Assembly: GCF_000004825.1 (NCBI RefSeq)
Contig: NW_008805085.1
Span: 558,001 to 622,000 of the forward strand
Reading direction: 5' to 3'
Origin: Heterostelium album PN500
Taxonomy: Eukaryota; Evosea; Eumycetozoa; Acytosteliales; Acytosteliaceae
Length of the DNA stretch: 64,000 nucleotides
Shown here: in pieces, positions 51,101 to 61,627 of the stretch
How the letters are laid out: each line of letters begins with the position of its first letter
How positions within the stretch are numbered: the stretch's first letter is position 1
The notes under the pieces: model-generated
Seen by the model: only the letters and a program-made list of their open reading frames with translations
What the model was told of the DNA's origin: nothing
Databases searched by the model: none
Made by a program: the position numbers and the translations under genes

Positions 51101-54100
51101 AAATAATTTTTTTTAAAAGGTACAATATTAATAATTTTTATTTTTTAGCATTTCCATCAAATAAAAATGCAAATGCCTATAATGGTCCGGCTGATGGAAT
51201 CAAATTCCTCGGTGCAGCAGATTTCAATCAACATTTCTTTTGTTATGCGTTCGACAATATAGAAACTGCGATGGAATATGTGATAAAAAATGATGGCAAT
51301 CTTCAAAGTGAAATTCATTTGTTTCCAAATGTAGCTGGATGGAATCAAGCTGAAATGAATCGATATCCATACTTCTATGATTACGTTTCTCACTACCTTA
51401 ATTACCCAGCACGTGTACCAGCTGTCAACACTCCACCAAGAAAGACACCAGTGGATTTCATTAAGGCTTGTGATAGCATTGTTGCAAACATCGCGGGACA
51501 GACACTGGAAAATGTGTGTTATTGGAAAAAGAATCCGATTGTCATACCCGGTAATATGAACCTTATTTACTTTATGAAGATTGGAAATAGTTATTCGGAT
51601 AATAGATCTCCATTCAAAGATCTTTCCTCAGCCCAATTGAATCAAATTTCGCAATTCGTTGTATGGAAAGAAAAAAAAATCGATGGCATAGATATTTGGT
51701 TAGTTGTTGCTGATACACTCCGAAAGAAATATTTTGTTGAATTTTTCTTTGCAATGTCATCTGTTCAAATGAAAGTTACAGAGAAAATCTTAAATGTAGC
51801 TTGTTTCGACTTACCTCCCAACTATGCTAAATTGGATGGATCAACAATATTTACTGATTATCATTTCAGTGGAAGAAAGAAAGTATGTAACATAATTAGG
51901 CTATTAAAATTATCCTTTACTAATTATTTTCAAAATTTAAATAAAATTAGGAACATGCAAAAATGGGATTTCCAGTCTATCCAACTTTTGGTGCTAATGC
52001 ACTTGGACCAAATGGTATAAATATAATTTGATTAATAATTTCTAAATCTATTAAATTGACAAATCTGTTTTCTTTTATTATTAAAATAGAAAATTATTTC
52101 TGCGTTGGTGATAGCAATAGACATAATGGTCAAGGTAATTTATTTTTTAAAAAGATAATTTAAATTTAGAAAATAATTAATTAACAAAAAAATAAATTAA
52201 AAAACAATTAGGTTATCGTGGTGGAGGAGTAATCTGTATACAAAATCCATATTTAGTTTATTTCTTTAATAGAATGGTTAGACAATACAATACCATGGAT
52301 ATAAATAATGTAATAACAGACAAAATTGACAGTATTGGTTTATTCTATGGAGTTACTCAACCAATTAAGGTAAATAGGGGTGCTTGGACAAAGACATTCG
52401 AAGTTGAAGTCAAGGATTACATAAATGGAAACCACTACTCAAAGCTCCCTAAAGAAATATATCCAATACTTGCTAGTACACGAACCGCTGCTACAGATGT
52501 TAATGCAAAGTTCAATGCGCTTAGAACTAGAAAAACCCATGCCGTTGGTGTCAATGGTGAAAGATCAGTTGTTCCAGTTCCACCAACTCTACCAAACGAA
52601 CCGGATATTTTGAACTATGTTTCCAATGATTTGCTATCGCTCCATTACATTGGGTATGACCAAACAGTCGGAGCCATTTGTGATTACGATGCAGCAGCGA
52701 CCGAATGTACCAAAGCCATTGCCAGAACCACCATAATTCCCACTCTACCCAATTATGTTAGACCCATTTTCCCAACTGTTTATGAACATGTATATGCTGG
52801 TGCGCAACCATTGGTTACCTATGACCTGACACAGAACGACCATTTCAAATTAATCAAATTCACCTCTGAATTTATTACGAAGCTTCCAAATGCCAAGAGA
52901 AACTTTTATCAATTTCAAATTGCCCCCGTACCAGCTTTGGCCAACCCTCAATTCCGACCACCATTTATCATTCGACAAGCCGATGCTGTATGTGAAGAGG
53001 AAGTTGCTTACTTTATGACACTTCACTATATCTATTATCAATCCGGTGCATTAGATCCTGCATTACTCATATATAAGATTGGTACTGATGCACCCAATTG
53101 GGCCAATGGTGTAATCTTGGCAATCTCCAAAAAACTCTATAGTGTAATTATTTTAATTTCTCTATTACTTGTTGGAATATGGATTATTAACAAACTAAAT
53201 TTATTTCTATAGGAATTACGACCAAGTTTAACACCTGCTGTTTTCAATGGTTGTATGAATAACATTTTCCCAGATTTCCCAAATATTGATACTTACAGAG
53301 AGTATGTTTATTGTAACATTCATTATTGATTGATGACCTTTGTTATTAATATTTTTTTGCAAATATATATACATATTTTAGAATTAATTATGATATGGCC
53401 AATCCAAGTAATGATAAACTTGTTAGAAGAAGTGCTGGTGCTGCTTGGGATTGGATGGAAACTTCATATACAAATGGATATGGTGGTAAAATCGATAGAG
53501 TAAATAATGACCAACGTATTCTTGTTGCTGATTTATTGGAGGCGATGATCAAGGCCAGACAGAATGGACGTATTCTAACAATGAAGAACCTCCTGCGATT
53601 CATTAATAGAAAGTATATTCCAGGTGAAAACTTTGATGCTATTCTCGTCAATAACTATATCATTCCAAGACCACTACCCGTTCTAAGACCATTGCAAATG
53701 TTATTTATGATGAATCCATCATCATTTTCACATTCTCAATCATTATTGACTTCATCAAATTCAACAAATCCTCTCGGTCAGAGACCATTTATTGTTCAAG
53801 ATGAACGATCTCTACAACCTGGAGTTCAGCAATTATTTTCAGTTCCATCAAGCTCAATCAATTCAACTGATATTCTATCACTAACAGCTTATCAAATTCA
53901 GAAATTGGAATTATCATTTGATAAATGGATTAATGTCAACGGACAAAGCCAAGCAATCCAAACACTTATTTTGGATCCAACCAACCAGGTTAACAATCAA
54001 CCAATTTTGTTTATCGATGAACTGAATCGTGATTTCGATGGAAATGCAGTTGATCTTAAATATCAGGATATTGGCTCCACTGGAACAAGAGCAACCATCG

Positions 54101-55650
54101 CTTCACCATTATCGATTGTTTCGATTACTTTCTTCCTGGAGAGTATTATCATAAGTAAATCAATTAGCAAATCACAGTTTGGTGATTTCGAAGTTTATTA
54201 TCTTCCAAAGAAAAGCAACTACAATGGTGTAATCTCTTCAGATCTCAATGGAATGATAATCTCGACTTTGAACTCACAATTGTGTGATATTCAAATGAAT
54301 AGTGAATCGAACTTCCTTTCAAATAACTTTGACACTATTTGTTCTGGTATTGGTCCTGTTATTACATCAGTAAATCAATTAAGTGGATCAACCAATGGTG
54401 GATACATGATAACTGTCAGTGGAATTAGATTCAACTCAACAATGACCATTCTCATTGGTACAAATGAATGTGACTCCACTCAATTCATTTCATCGAGTAA
54501 ATTGGCTTGTCAAGTACCCAAAGGTGTTGGTAAAAACAATGATATTCTATTGTCAACTCCTCAAATGATATTCAATCTTCAGCGTACCAAATATTTGTTC
54601 AACTACGATTCACCAATAATCACCAGTGTCCAACCAGATATTATCAACAGTTATGGAAGTGATTTAATGACAATCTACGGATCAAACTTTGGTGATGATG
54701 TAACCAATGTTAAAGTTCTAATTGATGAAAGATTGGATTGTTCCCCCATTGTTAGCTTAACATCAGATTCAGTGGCTTGTCTAACACCATCTGCTATTGG
54801 TGATCATAGATCCATCACAGTTATTGTCAAAGATCAATCAACAAAATTGAATCTCAACACATTGGAAACACAATCATTTAGCTTCAGTGGTCCTCAAATT
54901 CTTAGTTTTATTCCATCGTCCGGTGACCCAACCGATCGTATTAGAATTCTTGGTGATGGATTTGGACATGAAGAAGATTCAGACCTACCTCCAATCTTAT
55001 TCATTGGTGACAATATGGTTGAAATCACCAACTTTACCAACCAATTTATTGAGTTCCAATTGGAATACGAAAATACCAATCAACCGTTAATTATTCAATC
55101 CGGAGACCAATCCATACAAACAGAATTCACTTACTATCCTCCTCTTGTAACATTTATCAACAACTCTATTGTCAGTACAAGTGGTGGATTAATTCAACTG
55201 GGAGGATATGGTCTTAGTCTTGCATCTAATGACTTTAACTTCAAATTAAATTCTCAAGATATCGATTGTAATCCATTCGATCTCTTCATTGAATGTTTTG
55301 TTCCACCAGGTATCGGATCCAACTACCTTTTATCTGCCACCCAATCCAGTGGTGAATCAATTGAATTTGTAGAGAATTTCACCATTTCCTATTCAGCTCC
55401 AAAAATCACAAGTCACATTCTCCTCGACTCTTCAATTCAAATAATTGGAAGCAATTTCGTACCGTTGGAATATGGCTTATCATTCAACACCAGCACGTCA
55501 TTTATTCGATTGAATTATCAAGATATTCACTATGACGATTGCACAACATTCGAATCAAGCAAACTAGCAGTATGTTCATTCATAGAATTACCTCAATCAA
55601 TTCAAATCTTTGTATCCGGACAATCCTCAAACATTTATTCTTTTAATTGA
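48195..55650 (+). CDS. Giant secreted protein: IPT/TIG repeats with an embedded DNase II domain
   Basis: Proposed join of nine exons: 48195..48570, 48674..49228, 49304..51085, 51149..51882, 51951..52014, 52090..52134, 52212..53143, 53213..53301, 53382..55650 (2281 residues). A signal peptide (LLLVSILLIVHLFHKTNA) is followed by about seven IPT/TIG immunoglobulin-like units to residue 765 (PVIDDFKPKS, PVISNFLPKFSLAAGGT, GPSLTSVRPSQS). DNase II occupies residues about 768-1207: PVDWWFIYKIK, both catalytic HxK motifs (H877-F-K879 in GHFKTMVFF; H1151-A-K1153), and CVGDSNRHNGQGYRGGGVIC, matching human [20 protein letters not shown]. Residues 1208-1845 are unrecognised. About five more TIG units end the protein (GPVITSVNQLSGSTNGG, SPIITSVQPDI). 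No TM helix or GPI signal at the C-terminus. DNase II normally degrades DNA at acid pH in lysosomes; the TIG arrays suggest secretion or surface binding. Codons are more A/T-ending than in huntingtin or cct2. Confidence 0.85.
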
Positions 55651-55906
55651 AATAAAATGAATTCAACAAATAAGAATAATCATTACTTTTTTGAATTTTA
55701 TTTTAAGATTGTAAAACAAAAATCAAATATAAAAGATTTTACAAAGAAATTTTTTAGATAGTTTTTTATATTAAAGGTTTGTAATTCCAAACTCAATATG
55801 AATGAACTTCGTTCATGGTTGAATGTTTTATTCTAATTCAACAGGAGAATTAAAAATTGTTGGTTTTATTTTAATTTTTGTTTTTACATTCAGAAAACAA
55901 ACAAAA
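55651..55906. other. Tail-to-tail spacer with small hairpin
   Basis: Between the convergent DNase II/TIG and Cys-rich peptide genes. A short perfect inverted repeat ATGAAC-TTC-GTTCAT lies at 55802-55816, similar to one found after the presenilin gene. Otherwise A/T-rich. Confidence 0.5.
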
Positions 55907-56158
55907 TTAAACAAATCTACAAAAACATCTTCCAGTGGACAACCAATAACAATTTAGATTCGATCTACAGGCCACGTCATTATGAATATTATTACAAGTC
56001 TGTTGACCTATAGAAAAAAATATATTTTTTAATTTTTATTTTTTTTTAAAAAGAGACAAATACTTACAAGTAAGTGCATCTTCATTGGCATGAGCAACCA
56101 TACAAATCATGCTGATCATTAGAACTACCAAAACAACTAATAAAGTTTTATTATTCAT
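55907..56158 (-). CDS. Small secreted six-cysteine peptide
   Basis: Two-exon minus-strand gene: 56158..56068 and 56007..55907 (63 residues), with a GTAAGT donor and a TTTTCTATAG acceptor joined in phase 1. Residues 1-24 are a classic signal peptide (LLVVLVVLMISMICMVAHA). The mature peptide of about 39 residues has six cysteines spaced C-x3-C-x8-C-x5-C-x7-C-x1-C (readable as CQQTC, AC, NC, then GRCFC). CxxxC plus CxC are the half-motifs that pair in cystine-stabilised alpha/beta defensins, but the order of the other cysteines differs, so the fold is open. It could be antimicrobial, a signal peptide ligand or an inhibitor. It lies tail to tail with the DNase II/TIG gene, 256 bp away. A decayed second copy lies just upstream. 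A good splice pair, signal sequence and Cys pattern support it despite the small size. Confidence 0.78.
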
Positions 56159-56225
56159 TTTATAAGATATTAAATATTTTAAATTTAGAATTATAAATAT
56201 ATATTTTCAAATAAAGTTGAACTTT

Positions 56226-56330
56226 ATTTATATGTTTCGCTTTTGAATTAATTTTTGAAGAGATAAATTCAAATAAAAATTGAAAAAGATTAATTGGTTG
56301 TTAAATTTAAAATAATTACGAGGTTATATC
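56226..56330. repeat. Duplicated promoter-proximal segment, copy A
   Basis: Starts ATTTATATGTTT and ends GAGGTTATATCT, with a TAATTGGTT block between. The same landmarks in the same order occur at 56797-56904. It lies just upstream of the ATG of the Cys-rich peptide gene. Confidence 0.65.
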
Positions 56331-56733
56331 TATTTTTTAAGTTAATAATACCCAATGTCGAAAATATTTCTAATGCAAAAATCAATTTAAAATATGACAA
56401 ACTGAAAATCAATTGGAGAAATCTTTTAAGACAGATTTTATATTATATTAAGATTAATTTATTGGGTTTTAGATTAACTATTCTATTATGATGATTTTCC
56501 AAATTTGATATTTTATAACTTTGAAATAATTCTAAAAACAATTCTTTTGAAAAGAAAAAAATTGGTGTCCTCTAAACTTAAGTAGGTGAGTAAAAAAAAG
56601 TAAATTTCGATCAGTACAAATACCAATGTATTCCCAATTGGGCACCAATAAATATTGACATAATTGATTAAATTGTTCCAACTACCTTCAATTATCAATA
56701 CAATCCAGTAGTGAATCAGTTGCTTTATATATT

Positions 56734-56790
56734 CTAATCAAAAATAATAATTACCAAGACAGCTATAAAGGTTTTAAAAAATAAAATTTG
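56734..56790 (-). pseudogene. Relic of a second Cys-rich peptide gene (signal-peptide exon)
   Basis: The minus strand reads KTFIAVLVIIIF, aligning with KTLLVVLVVLMI of the intact peptide 580 bp away. DNA also aligns (AAAACCTTTATAGCTGTCTT against AAAACTTTATTAGTTGTTTT). The start codon is lost and the frame closes soon after. It sits in the same position relative to repeat copy B as the intact gene does to copy A, so the whole unit was duplicated in tandem. Confidence 0.6.
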
Positions 56791-56796
56791 AAAATT

Positions 56797-56904
56797 ATTT
56801 ATATGTTTAGAGTTTGAATTCCATTTTTTTTTAAATATCCTCAAAATAATAAAAAAAAGAAATCTAATTGGTTATTAAAATTAAAATTGTTCTGAGGTTA
56901 TATC
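56797..56904. repeat. Duplicated promoter-proximal segment, copy B
   Basis: Diverged partner of 56226-56330, sharing ATTTATATGTTT, CTAATTGGTT and GAGGTTATATCT in order with small indels between. It precedes the decayed peptide copy. Confidence 0.65.
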
Positions 56905-57177
56905 TTACACTTTAATACTAGTACTATGGTGTTTTTTAATTAATTTATTAAGAAAAAAAAAAATAGAAAAAATAAAATCTGTTATAACACTTAATTCTTT
57001 GTTAATTGTGAAAGAGAAGAAAAAAGAGAAGTAACGAGTTTGGTTCTTGATCTATTTAAAAACAAATTCTCAAAGATTAAAAACAAAAAAATAGAACTAT
57101 TGACACAGAAAAAAGTTGATTATGTAAAGGTGTCAAGTAACACGTCTGTCAAAGCCAACCAGACACAAAAAAATTTA

Positions 57178-58728
57178 TTAATGTCTATTTATTTTACTGA
57201 AATGATATGTTGTTGATAAGTTTATAAATTCAACATTCTTAGTTTTGCTATGAATGTATTGTGAAGATTGTTGCCACAGCATGTTGACCAGCGATGGTTT
57301 CTCCATGTCATCTTTGACCTCTATCGATATTGTATCGATAGAGTGATTGTTTGATTGCAAAAGTTTCATAAAGTGCTCGATATCACTGATTGAACTACAT
57401 ATTGTCTCGTTGATTGTTAAGCTACGTTGTCGATTCTTATTATTATTGTTGTTGTCGATATTGAAGAGTTGGTTAAACAAAAGATCGGTAGTAGCATTCT
57501 CTATTGTTATGGGCGCTGTAAGTTTCAAACTAAACAAAGATAATTGTGAACTACCGAGTGTCTTTATCCACTGATTCTGGTGAGTACCAGCGAGCATTGG
57601 TATCTCCAAGTGCTGTAGATTAACTAGGTATTTAGTTGGATTCAACATAATAGTGTATTTATCTAGGTCGGTCTGTAACTCGTTTCTCTCATTGATTACC
57701 AACTTTCTTAACGATCGATTGATCATTTCACTTGGTTGTTGGCTTTTGAATTGTTGAGTGTATTGAGTGAGAATACTTGATGTTTCCAGTGTATGACTGT
57801 ACTTATGATCAAAAATAACTAGTTTCGTTATGTTTGAGTTCAAAAGGATTGGTGATAAAGTTGCATCCTCAGCATTGAAACCTACTGATACTGTTTTCAA
57901 AGTCTGACTAGTATTGATAAACAGTAGTATCGAAAGAATATCTGAATCACTAACCATTGAGAATTTTACTTTACAAAGTCTATTGCAGAGTTGAAGGTAC
58001 TTAATTATAGAATCTTGTATTTCGAAACCATACGAAATCAATGAAAACGAACAAATTGATTGTGTCGATGCTCTGGGAATGTGTGATATATCCAAAGGTA
58101 GGGTAACTCCACACTCTATTGATTCAAGTCGTTCATTCCATATCTTATCTATTGGCACCTTCTTTGAATAATTCTCCTCCTCTTCTTCTGGTTCAAGGTA
58201 GGTGCCGATTGGTGGTTCAAATAAATGAGACATATCAAAGAGAGAAAATGATATGATAGGTACTTTTAAGCGATTCAGCAATTGGTTTGAAGATATTATC
58301 ACTCCTATTGGTTTGTTGTGTTGATTGAGGGCACCAGCTATACCTTCTACGAGTTTAGCATTGTTTCTATAGTAGCAACCTATGATAGCTCGATCAAAAA
58401 TCTCCAAAGCTTGACTAAATAATGACATGAAAGGTTGATACTCGAAATCCAATAGCTGGTAGGTTGCCGATATCTTCAAAGCAATGGTTCTACTGTAACG
58501 TAGAATACAATACTTATTGTTTACCAAACGATATAAATCAATATCTACCATTTTAACTCCATACTCTAATATATAACTGCATCTCAACTTGAACGACAAA
58601 GCAACACTAGATCGCATGAACTCAAACCATTTCTTTGAAACTAAATTCAATGATAACCTCCATTTAAAACTATATAACCTATCATTAAAAAGTTCTAAAA
58701 AAATAATTGTTTGTATTTGATGATTCAT
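57178..58728 (-). CDS. F-box-like protein of a dictyostelid family
   Basis: Single-exon gene, 516 residues. The N-terminal 45 residues (IFLELFNDRLYSFKWRLSLN then LVSKKWFEFM) look like the degenerate F-box that opens many dictyostelid F-box/LRR and FNIP proteins. The rest alternates hydrophobic beta/alpha-like stretches such as LRKLVINERNELQTDL and LVNLQHLEIPML, compatible with irregular leucine-rich repeats, with an Asn-rich insert near residue 430. F-box proteins recruit substrates to SCF ubiquitin ligases; the substrate is unknown. It is transcribed divergently from another F-box-type gene with only 147 bp between the two ATGs. Confidence 0.78.
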   Translation of the reverse strand: MNHQIQTIIFLELFNDRLYSFKWRLSLNLVSKKWFEFMRSSVALSFKLRCSYILEYGVKMVDIDLYRLVNNKYCILRYSRTIALKISATYQLLDFEYQPFMSLFSQALEIFDRAIIGCYYRNNAKLVEGIAGALNQHNKPIGVIISSNQLLNRLKVPIISFSLFDMSHLFEPPIGTYLEPEEEEENYSKKVPIDKIWNERLESIECGVTLPLDISHIPRASTQSICSFSLISYGFEIQDSIIKYLQLCNRLCKVKFSMVSDSDILSILLFINTSQTLKTVSVGFNAEDATLSPILLNSNITKLVIFDHKYSHTLETSSILTQYTQQFKSQQPSEMINRSLRKLVINERNELQTDLDKYTIMLNPTKYLVNLQHLEIPMLAGTHQNQWIKTLGSSQLSLFSLKLTAPITIENATTDLLFNQLFNIDNNNNNKNRQRSLTINETICSSISDIEHFMKLLQSNNHSIDTISIEVKDDMEKPSLVNMLWQQSSQYIHSKTKNVEFINLSTTYHFSKINRH

Positions 58729-58875
58729 TCTAAAAATTATTATAGTTATTCTCTATATGAATTACAAAACAGTTTATAAAAATCTTTTAAAATAAAATAT
58801 AAAAAATTATTCAATTCTATTTGCCAATACTTCTCTTTTTGGCAAACAATATTTATCGTTGTTTTCCTTTATTAG
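58729..58875. promoter_or_regulatory. Shared divergent promoter of two F-box-type genes
   Basis: 147 bp separate the two opposing ATG codons. It is nearly all A/T, with one mixed patch (TTTGCCAATACTTC and TTTTTGGCAAAC, 58821-58846) forming an inverted TTTGCCA/TGGCAAA pair. Both genes must be driven from here or from within each other. Confidence 0.45.
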
Positions 58876-60535
58876 ATGAACAATAACGTTGTAAACTTAC
58901 CAAATATTTTATTAGCAAAGATTATCAATGAACTTAAAGACAATCTAGATAAACTATACCTTACTTTAGTTTGTAAAAGATGGTTTGATATTAGAGATTC
59001 GATTCTATCGTTTGATTGTCAAGATTGTTATCTTGTCAAATTCGAACAGAAGAGGTTCTTTCTAAAATCTTACATCAGTACATTCAACCATTCGTATATG
59101 AGAAAAGATAATGGTGCGCTTTTATTTGGTAGCTCTTTAGCTGGTAAAAGATTTCACTATCGATTAAACTACCGTAAGTACTTGTCACTTCATTGCTTTG
59201 ATTCGATATTAATAACTAACTAATTAAAAATGAAAAGATGTTTTATTTATAACAAGCAAATATAGAGTACCAAACTCTACAAGAGAGATCTACTTTGATG
59301 CGGAATTCAATTTGAATATCGATAACATGCTAATGAAGTTGTCGATGTCGAATGTTACACACATTTACTTTAACGACAATTTCAAGCAACCAATTGCAAA
59401 AGGTTTATTCCCTCCTACGATAAAGCTAATCAGTTTCGGTTACTATTGGAATCACCCGATAGATGAAGGAGTTCTACCAGCACACTTGGAGAGTTTAAGT
59501 TTTATCGGATGTTTCAATCAACCGATCAATGAGAAAAGCTTGCCATCTACCATCAAACATTTGAAACTTTCAGTACTCTTTGACTATAAACACCTATTTG
59601 CCAACGATAAGCTACTACCTTGTAATCTACAGTCGCTAGACATACCACGTTCCAACAAAGAATTAATACCCCCTGGTTTTCTACCGGCCAATCTCACCGA
59701 GATCAAATCGCTCTTTGTCGATGAACTATTATTACCTTCAGTACTTCCATCTTCAATACGATCGATCTCTCTAGATATAGGTAGTCAAACTAATCGGCTC
59801 GCCATTCCCATCGGTGTTACTTCACTTACTATCGATTCATCTTCAAACGGTTGGCGTTTGAAGAATGTAGATCTACCGACTACTTTGAGATGTCTGACTC
59901 TTGAAGATTACAATCACCAACTAGAGGAGAATGATCTACCAAATGATATTGAAGAGTTGACTTTAGTTAACTATCATATTAATAACCTACCAATTGTAAA
60001 TTCAAAATCGATCAAGACATTGAAATTACTCCTTACCTACGTTAATACACCGTTGGAAATTGGTTGTATTCCACAGGGTGTAGAACAATTGACTTTTGAT
60101 CTACTAAATGGCATACCATTAGCACCTCATATAATACCCGATAGTGTAAGAGATCTGTCGTTCCCTACTGGCCGCGTAAAACTGGTGGTCGGTTCACTAC
60201 CGCCAGCGTTACAATCACTCACTTTCGATGGCGATGTTGTGACACCTTTACTAAGCAACGACTTGCTACCTCCAAGTCTTGAGAGACTTACCATCAGTAT
60301 CCAACAAGCCAAGACATCACTAAACTTGGACATCAATACATTATTCTTAACCACCAAGATCAATACAATGAAGATAATGTCTCGTTCTAATATCTATTGG
60401 TATATCATTAGAAGATTGGATCAATCACACGCCATACTCTCAGGTGGTCAATCGAATACCGAGTATGGAATAATCAAAATTACACAACTTAACACTACAA
60501 TATCAAACAAACTATCAACAGAAAGTGATTTTTAA
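58876..60535 (+). CDS. FNIP-repeat-like F-box protein
   Basis: Proposed join: 58876..59173, 59268..60535 (521 residues, phase 1; the acceptor is the AG at 59266-59267, because the AG two bases earlier would put a stop in frame). The N-terminus (NLPNILLAKIINEL, then LTLVCKRWFDIRDSIL) is an F-box-like segment. After the intron come about 12 repeats of roughly 22-25 residues, each with an FN-P or equivalent block and LP..L..L spacing (FNDNFKQPIAKGLFPPTIKL, FNQPINEKSLPSTIKHLKL). This is the FNIP/LRR-like repeat family greatly expanded in dictyostelids. Cellular role unknown, possibly a substrate receptor for ubiquitin ligases. Start chosen at the ATG just after the A/T-rich leader. Confidence 0.85.
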
Positions 60536-60635
60536 AACTATACAATAAAATATTATTTTTATTGTATTTTTAAATTAATTAAAAGCTATTATATTATTAC
60601 TTATTGATTAAAACTATTATACTATTATTATTTAA

Positions 60636-60661
60636 ATATATATATATATATATATATATAA
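60636..60661. repeat. (AT)n microsatellite
   Basis: About 13 AT units, followed at once by ATCGATCGAT and a T run. It lies between the convergent FNIP-like and mad2 genes. Confidence 0.9.
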
Positions 60662-60689
60662 TCGATCGATATATCTTTTTTTTTTTTTT

Positions 60690-61627
60690 TTAACCTAATT
60701 TATATGCAACCATTGTATCAACTTTGTGAATCTATTTTGGTAAATTAATAAACATTGTTTAGATGTTAGTTGATCTTTGATGCTTACAATCAATTTGATT
60801 TAGTAAATATTTTTAATTTTAATACATACTGTTGTTGTAAATGAACGAAGTCTAACGTGTTGACTGTTTGTAATGTATTGTGGATCACTCTCTTCCCATT
60901 TCTGTGGCACGCTGATATCTTTGTTGGTGTAGACCAACAGATCGAATGTACAAGCACTTGGAAGCAGTGGTAGAAAAGTAACACTTGCTGTGATTTGTCT
61001 AATAATCGCTTGAATTTCATTCATTATCTCTTTCTCTGGTTTAACTCTTGGTGCTCTAAATTTATATATATTTATTAATCAACTATATATAATTTTAGCT
61101 ATTTCTTTCTATTTTTCACTTACTCTGATTGATTTGGTAGATCGGTTTGTACATCGAATACCCATCTTTCTAGAACGTCTTTGGTCACGACATCGGTGAT
61201 GACCAGTACCAACTTTTGGACGTCACCAGTCATCAGCCACTGTGAGAGTTGCTTCAAAACGTTGTCAAGATAGTCTTTCAAACCTTGGTCTGTAGTAACG
61301 AGTATAGACAAACCATATTTAGCTACTCTCGAGAAAGTCTCTGGTGGATATACTCCTCTTTGAAATAGAATACTATTAATACTATATGCTAATATTTAAT
61401 AATAATAATAATAATAATAATAGAGTTAATTTAATTGATAACAACCGAAGAAAGTCAATCATCTTTATCATCAATATTATTACTATTCAACAAAATGTTG
61501 TAATAATATAAAGATGTAAAGACAGATCTATTATTTGATTGAAGAGATAGTTACAAAAGAATTCAGTTACAATGTCTGTTGATCCTTTAAGTGTAATATT
61601 ATTTTTTGTTGCTAAAGATTGCATCAT
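60690..61627 (-). CDS. mad2: Spindle assembly checkpoint protein MAD2 (HORMA domain)
   Basis: Inhibits Cdc20/APC-C until chromosomes are attached. Minus-strand join: 61627..61555, 61388..61124, 61055..60830, 60731..60690 (201 residues; human 205). The protein follows human MAD2 end to end: NNITLKGSTDIVTEFF, SINSILFQRGVYPPETFSRV, KQLSQWLMTGDVQKLVLVI, VLERWVFDVQ, IRQITASVTFLPLLPS, FDLLVYTNKDISVPQKWEES, RLRSFTTT and the safety-belt C-terminus IHKVDTMVAYKLG. The last exon is only 42 nt and starts right after FTTT, the point where the mobile C-terminal strand begins. All joins keep phase, with GT/AG sites. Secure orthologue. The start has two ATGs in tandem (MMQSLATK); the upstream one is used here. 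Confidence 0.95.

Larger units (their letters stand above)
56159..57177. other. Spacer with duplicated upstream region
   Basis: 1 kb upstream of the Cys-rich peptide gene. It contains two diverged copies of one roughly 105-bp segment and the relic of a second signal-peptide exon (own entries). The open frames here (56294-56491 plus, 56513-56698 minus) are not convincing. Confidence 0.6.
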
